Origin: Chitinispirillales bacterium
GTDB taxonomy: Bacteria; Fibrobacterota; Chitinivibrionia; Chitinivibrionales; Chitinispirillaceae
Direction of reading: 5' to 3'
DNA: 44,064 bases
NCBI GenBank assembly: GCA_031283085.1
Contig: JAITCM010000097.1
Location: 1-44,064 of the forward strand
Positions 27,381-34,997 of the stretch are shown here, in pieces. The notes under the pieces were generated by a model, which saw nothing but the letters and a program-made list of their open reading frames with translations, was not told the DNA's origin and did no database searches. The first letter of the stretch is position 1, and the number at the start of each line of letters is the position of its first letter. The translations under genes and the position numbers were made by a program.

Positions 27381-27412
27381 AAGCGGCCGGCCGCTTTCCG
27401 CGCCTGTTTTTT
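27381..27412 (+). terminator. intrinsic terminator after the FISUMP gene
   Basis: A 16-bp perfect palindrome (AAGCGGCC and GGCCGCTT) flanked by further pairing (GCGCGG with CCGCGC) and followed by CTGTTTTTT. It ends the CsgG-like/FISUMP unit. Confidence 0.75.
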
Positions 27413-27501
27413 AAGCAATATCATCACCCCCGTATTTTAAACAGGGCTTTAAGCGTATTTTTCCCCCAATCGAAAGAAACGTAAAAAAGATGAATTACAT
27501 A

Positions 27502-27530
27502 TTGACATGGCGATTGGATATATGTTATCT
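27502..27530 (+). promoter_or_regulatory. candidate promoter of the hydrogenase-like chemoreceptor
   Basis: TTGACA at 27502-27507, a 17-base spacer and TTATCT at 27525-27530 form a good sigma70-type match, 80 bases upstream of the ATG at 27610. Confidence 0.55.
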
Positions 27531-27609
27531 TAATATTGGTGGCGTGGAAAACCGTCCGAGCGGTCATATCGTCATAATCTAAAGTTCATGAAAGCGAGCG
27601 GGGTGCAGT

Positions 27610-29340
27610 ATGCGTGAGTTGATAACCAATGATGTTTCCAAATGCGTTGGTTGTAACCGATGTATCCGAGTTTGTCCGGTTGAGGGTGCGAACATTGTTT
27701 ACAGCGACGGTGGCCAGATCAAGGTAAAGGTGGATTTCAACCGATGTATAGTGTGTGGCGCCTGTATCCATACTTGTCGGCATAAGTGCCGGGGTTACTT
27801 CGATGATACCGAGCGTTTTTTGGCCGATTTGCAGAGAGGGGTGCCCATCTCCATGTTTGCCGCCCCGGCCAACCGCGCCAACGGCGAGAATTGGGGGCGT
27901 TTGCTGGCTTGGCTTAGGCAGATGGGGGTGAAAAAGATATACGATGTTTCCGTGGGGGCGGATATTTGTACGTGGGCGCACATCAGGTACATTCAGAAAG
28001 AAGCCCCGGCCTCTCTGATTACGCAACCTTGTCCGGCCATCGTGAACTACATTTTGGTGCATAAGCACGAATTGGTGCCGTATCTCTCGCCGGTGCACAG
28101 CCCTATGCTGTGTACCGCGATTTTCATGAAAGATTACGAGCATATAACCGACAATATCGCCGCCCTGTCCCCGTGTATCGCGAAGGCGCACGAGTTCGAC
28201 GCGACGCAGTATGTTCACTACAACGTGACGCTGAAAAAACTCTACGAATATATCAAAACGCACGGAATCATGTTGCCCGGCGAGGAGTCCGGTTTTGACC
28301 ACGCGGAGTCTTCGCTGGGGTGTTTGTACTCCATGCCCGGGGGGCTTAGGGAGAACGTGGAGCTGTATCTCGGCAAGGCGTTGCGTATCGACAAGTCCGA
28401 AGGGCAAAGTATTGTATACCACACTTTGGATGAGTTTGCCGGGAAGCGTGGAAATGACCTGCCGGTGATATTCGACGTACTGAATTGTCCGGAAGGCTGC
28501 AATTTGGGAACAGGTTGCGCCCACGAGCGCGACGTTTTCCAAGTCAACGCAATCATGGACAGGGCGCGGCAGAGTGTGTTGCATGGGCACGGCAAGGAGG
28601 ATTTTGAGGCGCTTTACGGCGAATATGACAAGGCGCTGAATTTGAGCGATTTTATCCGAAAATACACCCCCTCGCACGTCCGTCCGTACATGGCTACCGA
28701 AGAGCAGATAAGGCGCTCCTTCTCGCTATTGGGAAAGGAGACGGATCTTGCGCAAAAGTTCGATTGTTCCGCGTGCGGTTCCGATACCTGCCACGATATG
28801 GCTAAGAAGATAGCGTGCGGGTTGAATATTCCGACGAACTGTATCCAAAAGGCCCGCGACGATATCAACAGGGAGCACGGCGCCCTGATAAGCCTGTCGA
28901 CGGATAATCTCCATGACATCAACAGGATGCTCACGGACATATCGAAGGTCAAGGAACTGTGCGACGTGATAGTAGGCAGCGTTACCGACGTGAACAACGC
29001 CATAGAGCAGTATAACAATATGGCGATGGAAATCGACAAGATTGCCATGCAGATAAACATCATATCGCTCAACGCGTCTATTGAGGCCGCCAGGGCCGGG
29101 GAACACGGTAAGGCGTTTGCCGTCGTGGCGGCGGAGGTGCGCAATTTGGCGCGTTCATCCAAGAACACGGTCTCCGCGACCGAGCGAATAGAGATGGAAG
29201 CGACGGAATCCATACAAAAGATTAATTCAATGACCGATAACATAAGCGCTGAAGTGAAGAAAACGTTCTCGGACATCGCGGAAATTTCCCAAAAAACGCA
29301 GGTCGCGCTGGACAAGGCGAAACAGGTAAACGAGGACTGA
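27610..29340 (+). CDS. hydrogenase-like H-cluster domain fused to chemoreceptor signalling domain
   Basis: A 576-residue soluble protein without membrane helices. Order: two [4Fe-4S] ferredoxin motifs (CVGCNRCIRVC at 12-22 and CIVCGACIHTC at 46-56); an [FeFe]-hydrogenase large-subunit-like domain (about 75-345) with the putative H-cluster Cys in ITQPCPAIV (C141), LSPCIAKAH (C189) and LNCPEGCNLGTGC (C293, C297, C303); a further FeS motif CSACGSDTC...C (C386, C389, C394, C411); then a short chemoreceptor-like domain (about 415-570) with INIISLNASIEAARAGEHGK and AFAVVAAEVRNLA. The Cys motifs are variant compared with catalytic hydrogenases (TSCCP, MPCxxKK), like sensory hydrogenase groups. I infer a cytoplasmic H2 or redox sensor feeding CheA or another MCP-linked kinase. 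Promoter at 27502. Confidence 0.85.
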   Translation: MRELITNDVSKCVGCNRCIRVCPVEGANIVYSDGGQIKVKVDFNRCIVCGACIHTCRHKCRGYFDDTERFLADLQRGVPISMFAAPANRANGENWGRLLAWLRQMGVKKIYDVSVGADICTWAHIRYIQKEAPASLITQPCPAIVNYILVHKHELVPYLSPVHSPMLCTAIFMKDYEHITDNIAALSPCIAKAHEFDATQYVHYNVTLKKLYEYIKTHGIMLPGEESGFDHAESSLGCLYSMPGGLRENVELYLGKALRIDKSEGQSIVYHTLDEFAGKRGNDLPVIFDVLNCPEGCNLGTGCAHERDVFQVNAIMDRARQSVLHGHGKEDFEALYGEYDKALNLSDFIRKYTPSHVRPYMATEEQIRRSFSLLGKETDLAQKFDCSACGSDTCHDMAKKIACGLNIPTNCIQKARDDINREHGALISLSTDNLHDINRMLTDISKVKELCDVIVGSVTDVNNAIEQYNNMAMEIDKIAMQINIISLNASIEAARAGEHGKAFAVVAAEVRNLARSSKNTVSATERIEMEATESIQKINSMTDNISAEVKKTFSDIAEISQKTQVALDKAKQVNED

Positions 29341-29384
29341 CGTTTGTCGGTTTCGGCGCGGTAAAATATATTTGTTGTCGGGTA

Positions 29385-29420
29385 TTGACAAACATCCGTG
29401 CGCTATTGTATTATTATAAT
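29385..29420 (+). promoter_or_regulatory. promoter abutting a start codon (possible leaderless mRNA)
   Basis: TTGACA at 29385-29390 and TATTAT at 29409-29414 are 18 bases apart, placing the expected start of transcription at or beside the A of ATG 29421. No ribosome site precedes that ATG. Confidence 0.5.
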
Positions 29421-30428
29421 ATGAAGATACCGATTATCTGTACCCGAATAGGCGTATTTGTCGGCACGGTTGCGTTCTGCTGCGGCGCGGCGTTTGCGCA
29501 GCAACCCGCTCCGCCGCCGGCTTTCCAGCCCGCTCCGCCGCAGCTTCAACAGCCGCCGGTTCAGGCGCAGCCCGCGCCGCAGCAACCGGCCTACCAACCC
29601 GCTTCGGCGCCCGTTCAGCAACCGCCGCCCGCGGCGGCCGTCGCTCTTTCGCCGCAGGACGCGCAGGTGTGGTCCGGGGAAGGCGCCGGTACGGCCGCCG
29701 CGCCCAAGCGGGACATTGTTGACGCTAAGTCATCAATGCGCTTTGGCGTCGAACTCTCCGCCGAGGCTTTGGCCGCCGCGCCGTACCTCTACTATGACAA
29801 CGGCAGACGCCCCGGCGTGGGGAGGGTCGCGTACCCGGAGGACCGTTACATCTACCAGCGTTTCGATAATGTGGTCGTAAAACCTGTCGGGAGAGAGCTG
29901 CCTTTTAAGACAGGCGATACCGTTGATGTGCTGAGGTACATTAAGAGAGTCAAAGTCGGCGGCGAGCGTACGTGCCTTGTGGCGCGCGCCGCGCGCGGCG
30001 TTGTGTTTAGGTTTGTCGGTAAAAGCGCGGTCGTCCGGCTGACCGATATATGGGGCAAGGTGGCCGGTTCGGAATTGGTCGTGCAAGCGGCGCCGTTTGT
30101 ACCCGTATATGTCGACAATAAACCGGCAAGCGCGGCGAATATCGGGGCCAGTGTGGTTATGCAGCTTGATATGACGGTTGCCGCGCCGTATTTGCCCCAA
30201 TACATAATCTTAGACAGGGGTTCCGAGGCCGGCGTCAAAATAGGAGATTTCTTCAGGGTGGAGGATAGGGAGCGTGCCGACCGCCTGACCGAGGAATTGG
30301 TGGAAGCGCAGGTGCTCAACGTAACGTCCAGGGCGTCTACGCTTGTGCTGCAAAAGGTCTATAAGGAGCGGTTGAAACCCGGTGACAGAGCGTATCTGAG
30401 TTTCAGGGCGGCTGACAGGATTGATTAA
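29421..30428 (+). CDS. exported Pro/Gln-rich protein of unknown function
   Basis: I choose ATG 29421 (MKIPIICTRIGVFVG) over the TTG at 29385, because the latter lies in the -35 box. The 335 residues start with a signal peptide ending GAAFA, then a Pro/Gln-rich stretch (about 25-75, PAPQQPAYQPASAPV), then a folded region (about 95-335). The last 100 residues (YIILDRGSEAGVKIGDFFRVED, EAQVLNVTSRASTLVL, LKPGDRAYLSFRA) resemble the C-terminal domain seen in FlgT-like and other envelope proteins that read 'G-x-K-x-GD'. It is followed by a small membrane protein and CpoB-like gene on the same strand. Function not assigned. Confidence 0.7.
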   Translation: MKIPIICTRIGVFVGTVAFCCGAAFAQQPAPPPAFQPAPPQLQQPPVQAQPAPQQPAYQPASAPVQQPPPAAAVALSPQDAQVWSGEGAGTAAAPKRDIVDAKSSMRFGVELSAEALAAAPYLYYDNGRRPGVGRVAYPEDRYIYQRFDNVVVKPVGRELPFKTGDTVDVLRYIKRVKVGGERTCLVARAARGVVFRFVGKSAVVRLTDIWGKVAGSELVVQAAPFVPVYVDNKPASAANIGASVVMQLDMTVAAPYLPQYIILDRGSEAGVKIGDFFRVEDRERADRLTEELVEAQVLNVTSRASTLVLQKVYKERLKPGDRAYLSFRAADRID

Positions 30429-30467
30429 TGTTGCGGTATCAATATTTTAACGAAACGGATATATGCG

Positions 30468-30677
30468 ATGGCTGATAATGTCGTTTACACATTGGGAAAG
30501 CGGCTGCTGATAAGCAACAGCCGCCGCACCGTGCGCGGGTCTGTCATATTCTTTCTAACGCACCTGCTGTTTTTCGCGGGTATGGCTTTTGCGGCGGAAA
30601 TCATGTTGGTCTTGCTTGGGGTGTGGGGTATACACGTGCCGTTTATAGGGCAGGCAACGAGGATGTTGGGCGGGTGA
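30468..30677 (+). CDS. small membrane protein of unknown function
   Basis: A 69-residue frame with a basic N-terminus (KRLLISNSRRTVRG) and about 35 mostly hydrophobic residues (VIFFLTHLLFFAGMAFAA, then EIMLVLLGVWGIHV), enough for one long or two short membrane helices. Ribosome-binding signal is weak. It sits 40 bases after the Pro/Gln-rich gene and before an intrinsic terminator. The composition looks real rather than random, but I recognise no family. Confidence 0.5.
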   Translation: MADNVVYTLGKRLLISNSRRTVRGSVIFFLTHLLFFAGMAFAAEIMLVLLGVWGIHVPFIGQATRMLGG

Positions 30678-30718
30678 AAGCGTTGTTGAATTAGATGATA
30701 TTATTTGGGACATTGCAG

Positions 30719-30748
30719 GGGCGGGACATATATGTCCGCCCTTTTTTG
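30719..30748 (+). terminator. intrinsic terminator
   Basis: GGGCGGGACAT and ATGTCCGCCC pair with one bulged G and are followed by six T (30743-30748). It ends the unit containing the small membrane protein gene. Confidence 0.75.
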
Positions 30749-30812
30749 ATGTTAATGTTGATTTTTATCTCTATAAATTATATAAACCAGCTATATTTTG
30801 GAGTCATATACC

Positions 30813-31652
30813 ATGACAATGACAAAAAAGCATACCGCCATACCGGTCTGTCCGAAGACCATGCTGCTGTGCGCCGTCGCCGTGCTCTTTTTAGTCTCCT
30901 CCTGCGCCGCCCGCACCAACAAGCGCGGCAGCGCCGAGAGCGAGGCCATACTGCCGCAGATAGACGTCATAAGGGTCAAGGAGAGCGCCGACGAGGCGTT
31001 GCGCGTAGCTAACGACCTGAAGCGCGAAAACGAGGCGCTCAACGCGAAAATTACGGAATTTGACAACCGCGTGATTCTCCTCTCCGAGGAGGTGTCCAAC
31101 GTCTCCACGGCCAAGATTGAGGAGCTTGAAACGCGTCTGGCGCTTCTCACAGAGGCCTACAAAGATATGTTCGTGAAGCTGCAGGCGATAGAAATCGCGG
31201 TACGCCCCGTGCCAAAGCCGGCCCCGCCGCCGCCCAACAGGTCAACCTTCACCACAACTACCGACGGGTTCATTGTGGCGTCGCCGGAGTACGAGATGTT
31301 CCAAACCGGTCTGCGCCTGTTCAACAACCGCAGCTACGAAAAGTCGCTGGCCATGTTCACCGACTGCCTGGGTAAATTCCCCGACGGAGAATACCGCGAC
31401 AGGGTGCAGTATTGGATAGGGGAGTGCAATTACCAGCTCAAGCGGATGGAGCAGGCGATTGAGGCCTACAAAAAGGTATTCACCTACCAGAATTCCTCCA
31501 AGGCTGATGCCGCCCAGTTCCAGATAGCGCTGGCGTATCAAAAGATGGGGCAGACGGAGAAGGCGAGAGCGGAATTTAGGAGGCTGGTGGAGAGGTATCC
31601 GGGGAGCAGTTATGTTGAGAGGGCGAAGAAATATATCGCGGAACTTAAATGA
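30813..31652 (+). CDS. cpoB: CpoB/YbgF-like TPR lipoprotein
   Basis: ATG 30813 follows GGAG at about ten bases, giving 279 residues. A hydrophobic leader with lipobox LVSSC (about 30) predicts lipidation. A coiled coil follows (about 45-115: LKRENEALNAKITEFDNRV, KIEELETRLALLTEAY), then a Pro-rich linker, then TPR repeats (about 150-279: YEMFQTGLRLFNNRSYEKSL, DRVQYWIGECNYQLKRMEQA, ADAAQFQIALAYQKMGQTEK, ARAEFRRLVERYPGSSYV). CpoB/YbgF links Tol-Pal to peptidoglycan synthesis during division. In other genomes it follows pal/tolB; those genes are not here, so the name is by domain layout. Confidence 0.82.
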   Translation: MTMTKKHTAIPVCPKTMLLCAVAVLFLVSSCAARTNKRGSAESEAILPQIDVIRVKESADEALRVANDLKRENEALNAKITEFDNRVILLSEEVSNVSTAKIEELETRLALLTEAYKDMFVKLQAIEIAVRPVPKPAPPPPNRSTFTTTTDGFIVASPEYEMFQTGLRLFNNRSYEKSLAMFTDCLGKFPDGEYRDRVQYWIGECNYQLKRMEQAIEAYKKVFTYQNSSKADAAQFQIALAYQKMGQTEKARAEFRRLVERYPGSSYVERAKKYIAELK

Positions 31653-31845
31653 GCGTTAATATTTGCCGATGAATGCCATAACGGATAATTGATAATGGCT
31701 GTCAACATTAATCTATACGGATATTGCGTATAGACGGTTGGTATTTAATAACCGAATTATCAATACAAAAGTTACGTATAGATAGCTGATACTTGTAACG
31801 GACCGGTACAGATACTAAAAATATCAACAAGGAAGAACGGAAGAA

Positions 31846-33708
31846 ATGTCAGTTAATCCCGCTAAACCCATTAAGTTGCGCAGCGCAACCGTAACGGAAG
31901 GCCGCCGGATGGCCGGCGCCCGCAGTTTGTGGCTTGCCAATGGTATGACGGAGGCGCAGTTCGGCAAACCCATCATCGCCATCGTCAACTCTTTCACGCA
32001 GTTCGTTCCCGGCCATGTGCACCTGCACGGTATCGGTCAGCGTGTTAAGAAACTCATAGAGGCGCAAGGCTGTTTCGCCGCGGAGTTCAATACCATCGCC
32101 ATCGACGACGGCATCGCTATGGGTCACGGCGGGATGCTCTACTCCCTGCCGTCGCGTGACCTCATTGCCGACAGCGTGGAGTATATGGTGAACGCCCACT
32201 GCGCCGACGCTATGATTTGCGTGTCTAACTGCGACAAAATCACTCCGGGCATGATGATGGCCGCAATGCGCCTCAACATCCCGTCGATTTTCGTCTCCGG
32301 CGGGCCTATGGAGGCGGGAATTGTGGACGGCAAGAAGTACGATTTGATAGACGTGATGATAAAAGGGGCGGACAGGAGCGTGTCCAACGCCGAGGTCGAG
32401 GCGCTCGAAAAGGCGGCTTGCCCCACCTGCGGGTCGTGTTCGGGGATGTTCACCGCGAACTCCATGAACTGCCTCGCCGAGGCGCTGGGTATGGCGCTTC
32501 CGGGAAACGGTACTGTATTGGCCACGCACGAGAACAGGTTCGCGTTGGTTGACAGGGCGGCTGACCTTATTGTCAAAATGGCGAAGCGTTATTACGACGG
32601 CGGCGACGAGAGTGTGCTGCCGCGGTCTATCGCCGTCAAAGAGGCGTTTAACAACGCTATGGCGCTGGACATCGCAATGGGCGGGTCGTCCAACACTGTA
32701 TTGCACCTCTTGGCTATCGCCCGCGAAGCCGGAGTTGATTTTAAAATGGAAGACATTGACCGTCTGTCCCGCGGAATACCGGTGCTATGCAAGGTCGCGC
32801 CGAGCTGCTCTTACCATGTTGAGGACGTCAACAGGGCGGGCGGGATAATGGGGATAATGGCGGAACTCGCGAGGGGCGGCCTTATCGATACATCGGTAAA
32901 ACGCTTGGAGTCAACCGCGCTGTCTGACACGCTGGACGCTTTCGACGTCTGCGGTCAGAAGGTCACGCAAGAGGCCCTATCGCTATACAAAAGCGCCCCC
33001 AATCCCGCCGGCGGCAGAAACTTGGAGTTCGGGTCGCAGAACAAAATGTACGACGAACTTGATTTAGACAGGCGGAACGGGTGCATAAGGGACATTGACC
33101 ACTGCTACTTCAGGGACGGTGGACTGGCTGTGCTCTTCGGCAACATAGCGAAGCGCGGCTGTATCGTCAAGACGGCGGGGGTCGACGAATCGATATTCAA
33201 GTTTAGCGGAACGGCAAAGGTTTACGACTCACAGGAGGCCGCCTGCGACGGAATACTCGGCGGCGAAATCAAGGCCGGCGACGTGGTGGTCATTCGCTAC
33301 GAGGGGCCAAGAGGCGGTCCCGGTATGCAGGAAATGCTCTATCCCACCTCCTACATAAAATCAATGCACTTAGGGAAAGAGTGCGCCCTTATCACCGACG
33401 GCAGATTTTCAGGCGGAACATCCGGTCTGTCCATCGGCCACATATCCCCCGAAGCCGCGAGCGGGGGAGAGGTCGCCTTGATTAGGGCCGGGGACGTCAT
33501 CGAAATAAACATTCCTGAGCGTACTATAAATGTACGGATAGACGCCGCGGAACTTGAAAGGCGGCGTACCGAGGAACTTGCCAAGGGCAATGGGGCGTTC
33601 AAACCGACGGGGCGCCGGCGTTGCGTCTCTCCCGCGCTTAGGGCCTACGGCCTCTTCGCGGCGTCGGCGGACGAAGGGGCGGTGAGGGTGTTGCCGGAGG
33701 GAGTCTGA
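31846..33708 (+). CDS. ilvD: dihydroxy-acid dehydratase
   Basis: A 620-residue iron-sulfur enzyme for valine, leucine and isoleucine synthesis. Hallmarks: [112 protein letters not shown]. The Cys in CDK and CGSC are the expected Fe-S ligands. Length is close to E. coli IlvD (616). A GGAAGAA site precedes ATG. It stands alone; other ilv genes are not in this window. Confidence 0.97.
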   Translation: MSVNPAKPIKLRSATVTEGRRMAGARSLWLANGMTEAQFGKPIIAIVNSFTQFVPGHVHLHGIGQRVKKLIEAQGCFAAEFNTIAIDDGIAMGHGGMLYSLPSRDLIADSVEYMVNAHCADAMICVSNCDKITPGMMMAAMRLNIPSIFVSGGPMEAGIVDGKKYDLIDVMIKGADRSVSNAEVEALEKAACPTCGSCSGMFTANSMNCLAEALGMALPGNGTVLATHENRFALVDRAADLIVKMAKRYYDGGDESVLPRSIAVKEAFNNAMALDIAMGGSSNTVLHLLAIAREAGVDFKMEDIDRLSRGIPVLCKVAPSCSYHVEDVNRAGGIMGIMAELARGGLIDTSVKRLESTALSDTLDAFDVCGQKVTQEALSLYKSAPNPAGGRNLEFGSQNKMYDELDLDRRNGCIRDIDHCYFRDGGLAVLFGNIAKRGCIVKTAGVDESIFKFSGTAKVYDSQEAACDGILGGEIKAGDVVVIRYEGPRGGPGMQEMLYPTSYIKSMHLGKECALITDGRFSGGTSGLSIGHISPEAASGGEVALIRAGDVIEINIPERTINVRIDAAELERRRTEELAKGNGAFKPTGRRRCVSPALRAYGLFAASADEGAVRVLPEGV

Positions 33709-33869
33709 CCGGTTTACAGGTTACAAGTGGGGCGTCTCTGTTTTTTATCAACAAAGGTTTGCTATTGGGTGTGCCTGTTATGTAAATTATAGTAGGGCGT
33801 CCAAACCGTATTAGTTGGGCAGTCGGATCAATGTTAGCACAATGTATGGTATAGAGAGGGCCGAAACTT
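33709..33869. other. intergenic gap, nothing recognised
   Basis: About 160 bases of mixed composition between ilvD and the receiver protein gene. No hairpin terminator, repeat or RNA gene is seen. Confidence 0.4.
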
Positions 33870-34949
33870 ATGAAACTTATTGTTATCCCCATCGCGCTTT
33901 TAGCGGGAGCCGCCGTCTTTGTCGCGTTGCTGATGATTATTAAGGGAGGTTATTTTGCGACCAGGCGAAGGAAGACGAAGCTTGGCCTCGTCAAAGTGGC
34001 CGGCGCCGGTCTGAAGCTGAACGAAGATGATGAACCCGAAGATTCCTGCGGGCGGCACCCCGATATTGCGGATGAGGGCGATGCGGAGGTTGTAACAGCC
34101 GGCATCGGTACGGATAGCGAGGCAGGCGGGGCGGATGTCAATACCGTTGTCGATAAAGATGATGCCGGCGGTATTGAAGCCGCCGCGGCGGACACTGCGG
34201 TCGACGCGCTTTCGGACGAGGTGGGTTACGGCGAAAACGCCGAGTACGAGGAGACGCTTGCCGTCCCGATAGAGAGTATTAACGAAGAGAAAGACGACGT
34301 AGCCGGCCTCTCTCCGCCGTCAAAGATATCGGCGGATGTTGATGAGCGCGACAGTATTGGCGCCGCCGTCCGGCGCGGCGAGGGCCGAACAGGAGATAAG
34401 TTGCCCCTTATAGGGGATGGTTCTGTCAGAAAAATAGTCGAACTGCCGGTAGAAAATCCGTTTATCGGCGGAAAAATGCCCTCATTAGGGGACGGGCACG
34501 CCAAGAAAACGACTATGCCGCAAAGGAGGCGCCTGCCGGAGACAGTAAAAATGAAGGACCGCAAGGTGATACTTGCCGAAGACGTAGCGATAAACCGCGA
34601 CCTGATAGCTATGTACTTCGACGGTTCCGGCGTTAAATTCGAGTTTGCCGTGAACGGTAGGGAAGTTTGCGAAAAGTTCGAACGCGACCCCGGCGCGTAC
34701 AGCATGATTCTCATGGACATTCAGATGCCGGAGATGGACGGCTACGAAGTATCACGCAGAATACGCTCCATGGATGTCGACTGGGCAAAGCAAATCCCGA
34801 TAATAGCCATGACGGGCAACGACCAAAAAGAAGACATCGACCGCTGCTTCGAGGCGGGCATGGACGACCATATCCCCAAGCCTATAGATATGGAAGTGCT
34901 GCAAGAAAAGGTATTTGACATAATAACGCTGAATGCCGAAAGCTTTTGA
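33870..34949 (+). CDS. membrane-anchored response regulator
   Basis: The 359-residue protein starts with a membrane helix (about 4-24) and a basic stop-transfer patch (TRRRKTK). A long, acidic, low-complexity segment follows (about 50-225, with pieces such as DEVGYGENAEYEETLAV and paired motifs LPLIGDGS and MPSLGDGH). The C-terminus is a receiver domain (about 230-355): VILAEDVAINRD, phospho-acceptor D283 in SMILMDIQMPEMDGYE, AMTGNDQKEDIDRCFEAGMD and Lys in HIPKPID. The receiver resembles those in hybrid kinases. Tethering a receiver to the membrane through a disordered arm is unusual; no output domain is present. Its partner kinase is not in the window. Confidence 0.85.
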   Translation: MKLIVIPIALLAGAAVFVALLMIIKGGYFATRRRKTKLGLVKVAGAGLKLNEDDEPEDSCGRHPDIADEGDAEVVTAGIGTDSEAGGADVNTVVDKDDAGGIEAAAADTAVDALSDEVGYGENAEYEETLAVPIESINEEKDDVAGLSPPSKISADVDERDSIGAAVRRGEGRTGDKLPLIGDGSVRKIVELPVENPFIGGKMPSLGDGHAKKTTMPQRRRLPETVKMKDRKVILAEDVAINRDLIAMYFDGSGVKFEFAVNGREVCEKFERDPGAYSMILMDIQMPEMDGYEVSRRIRSMDVDWAKQIPIIAMTGNDQKEDIDRCFEAGMDDHIPKPIDMEVLQEKVFDIITLNAESF

Positions 34950-34997
34950 TGTTGACCCGAATTTTAATCGTCGATTTTTATCTCAAGGAAAGTAGCT

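Noticed and set aside
27610-29340. Catalytic [FeFe] hydrogenase
   Set aside because: The H-cluster loops differ from TSCCP/MPCxxKK, and the chain ends in a chemoreceptor domain, so a sensory role is more likely than H2 turnover.
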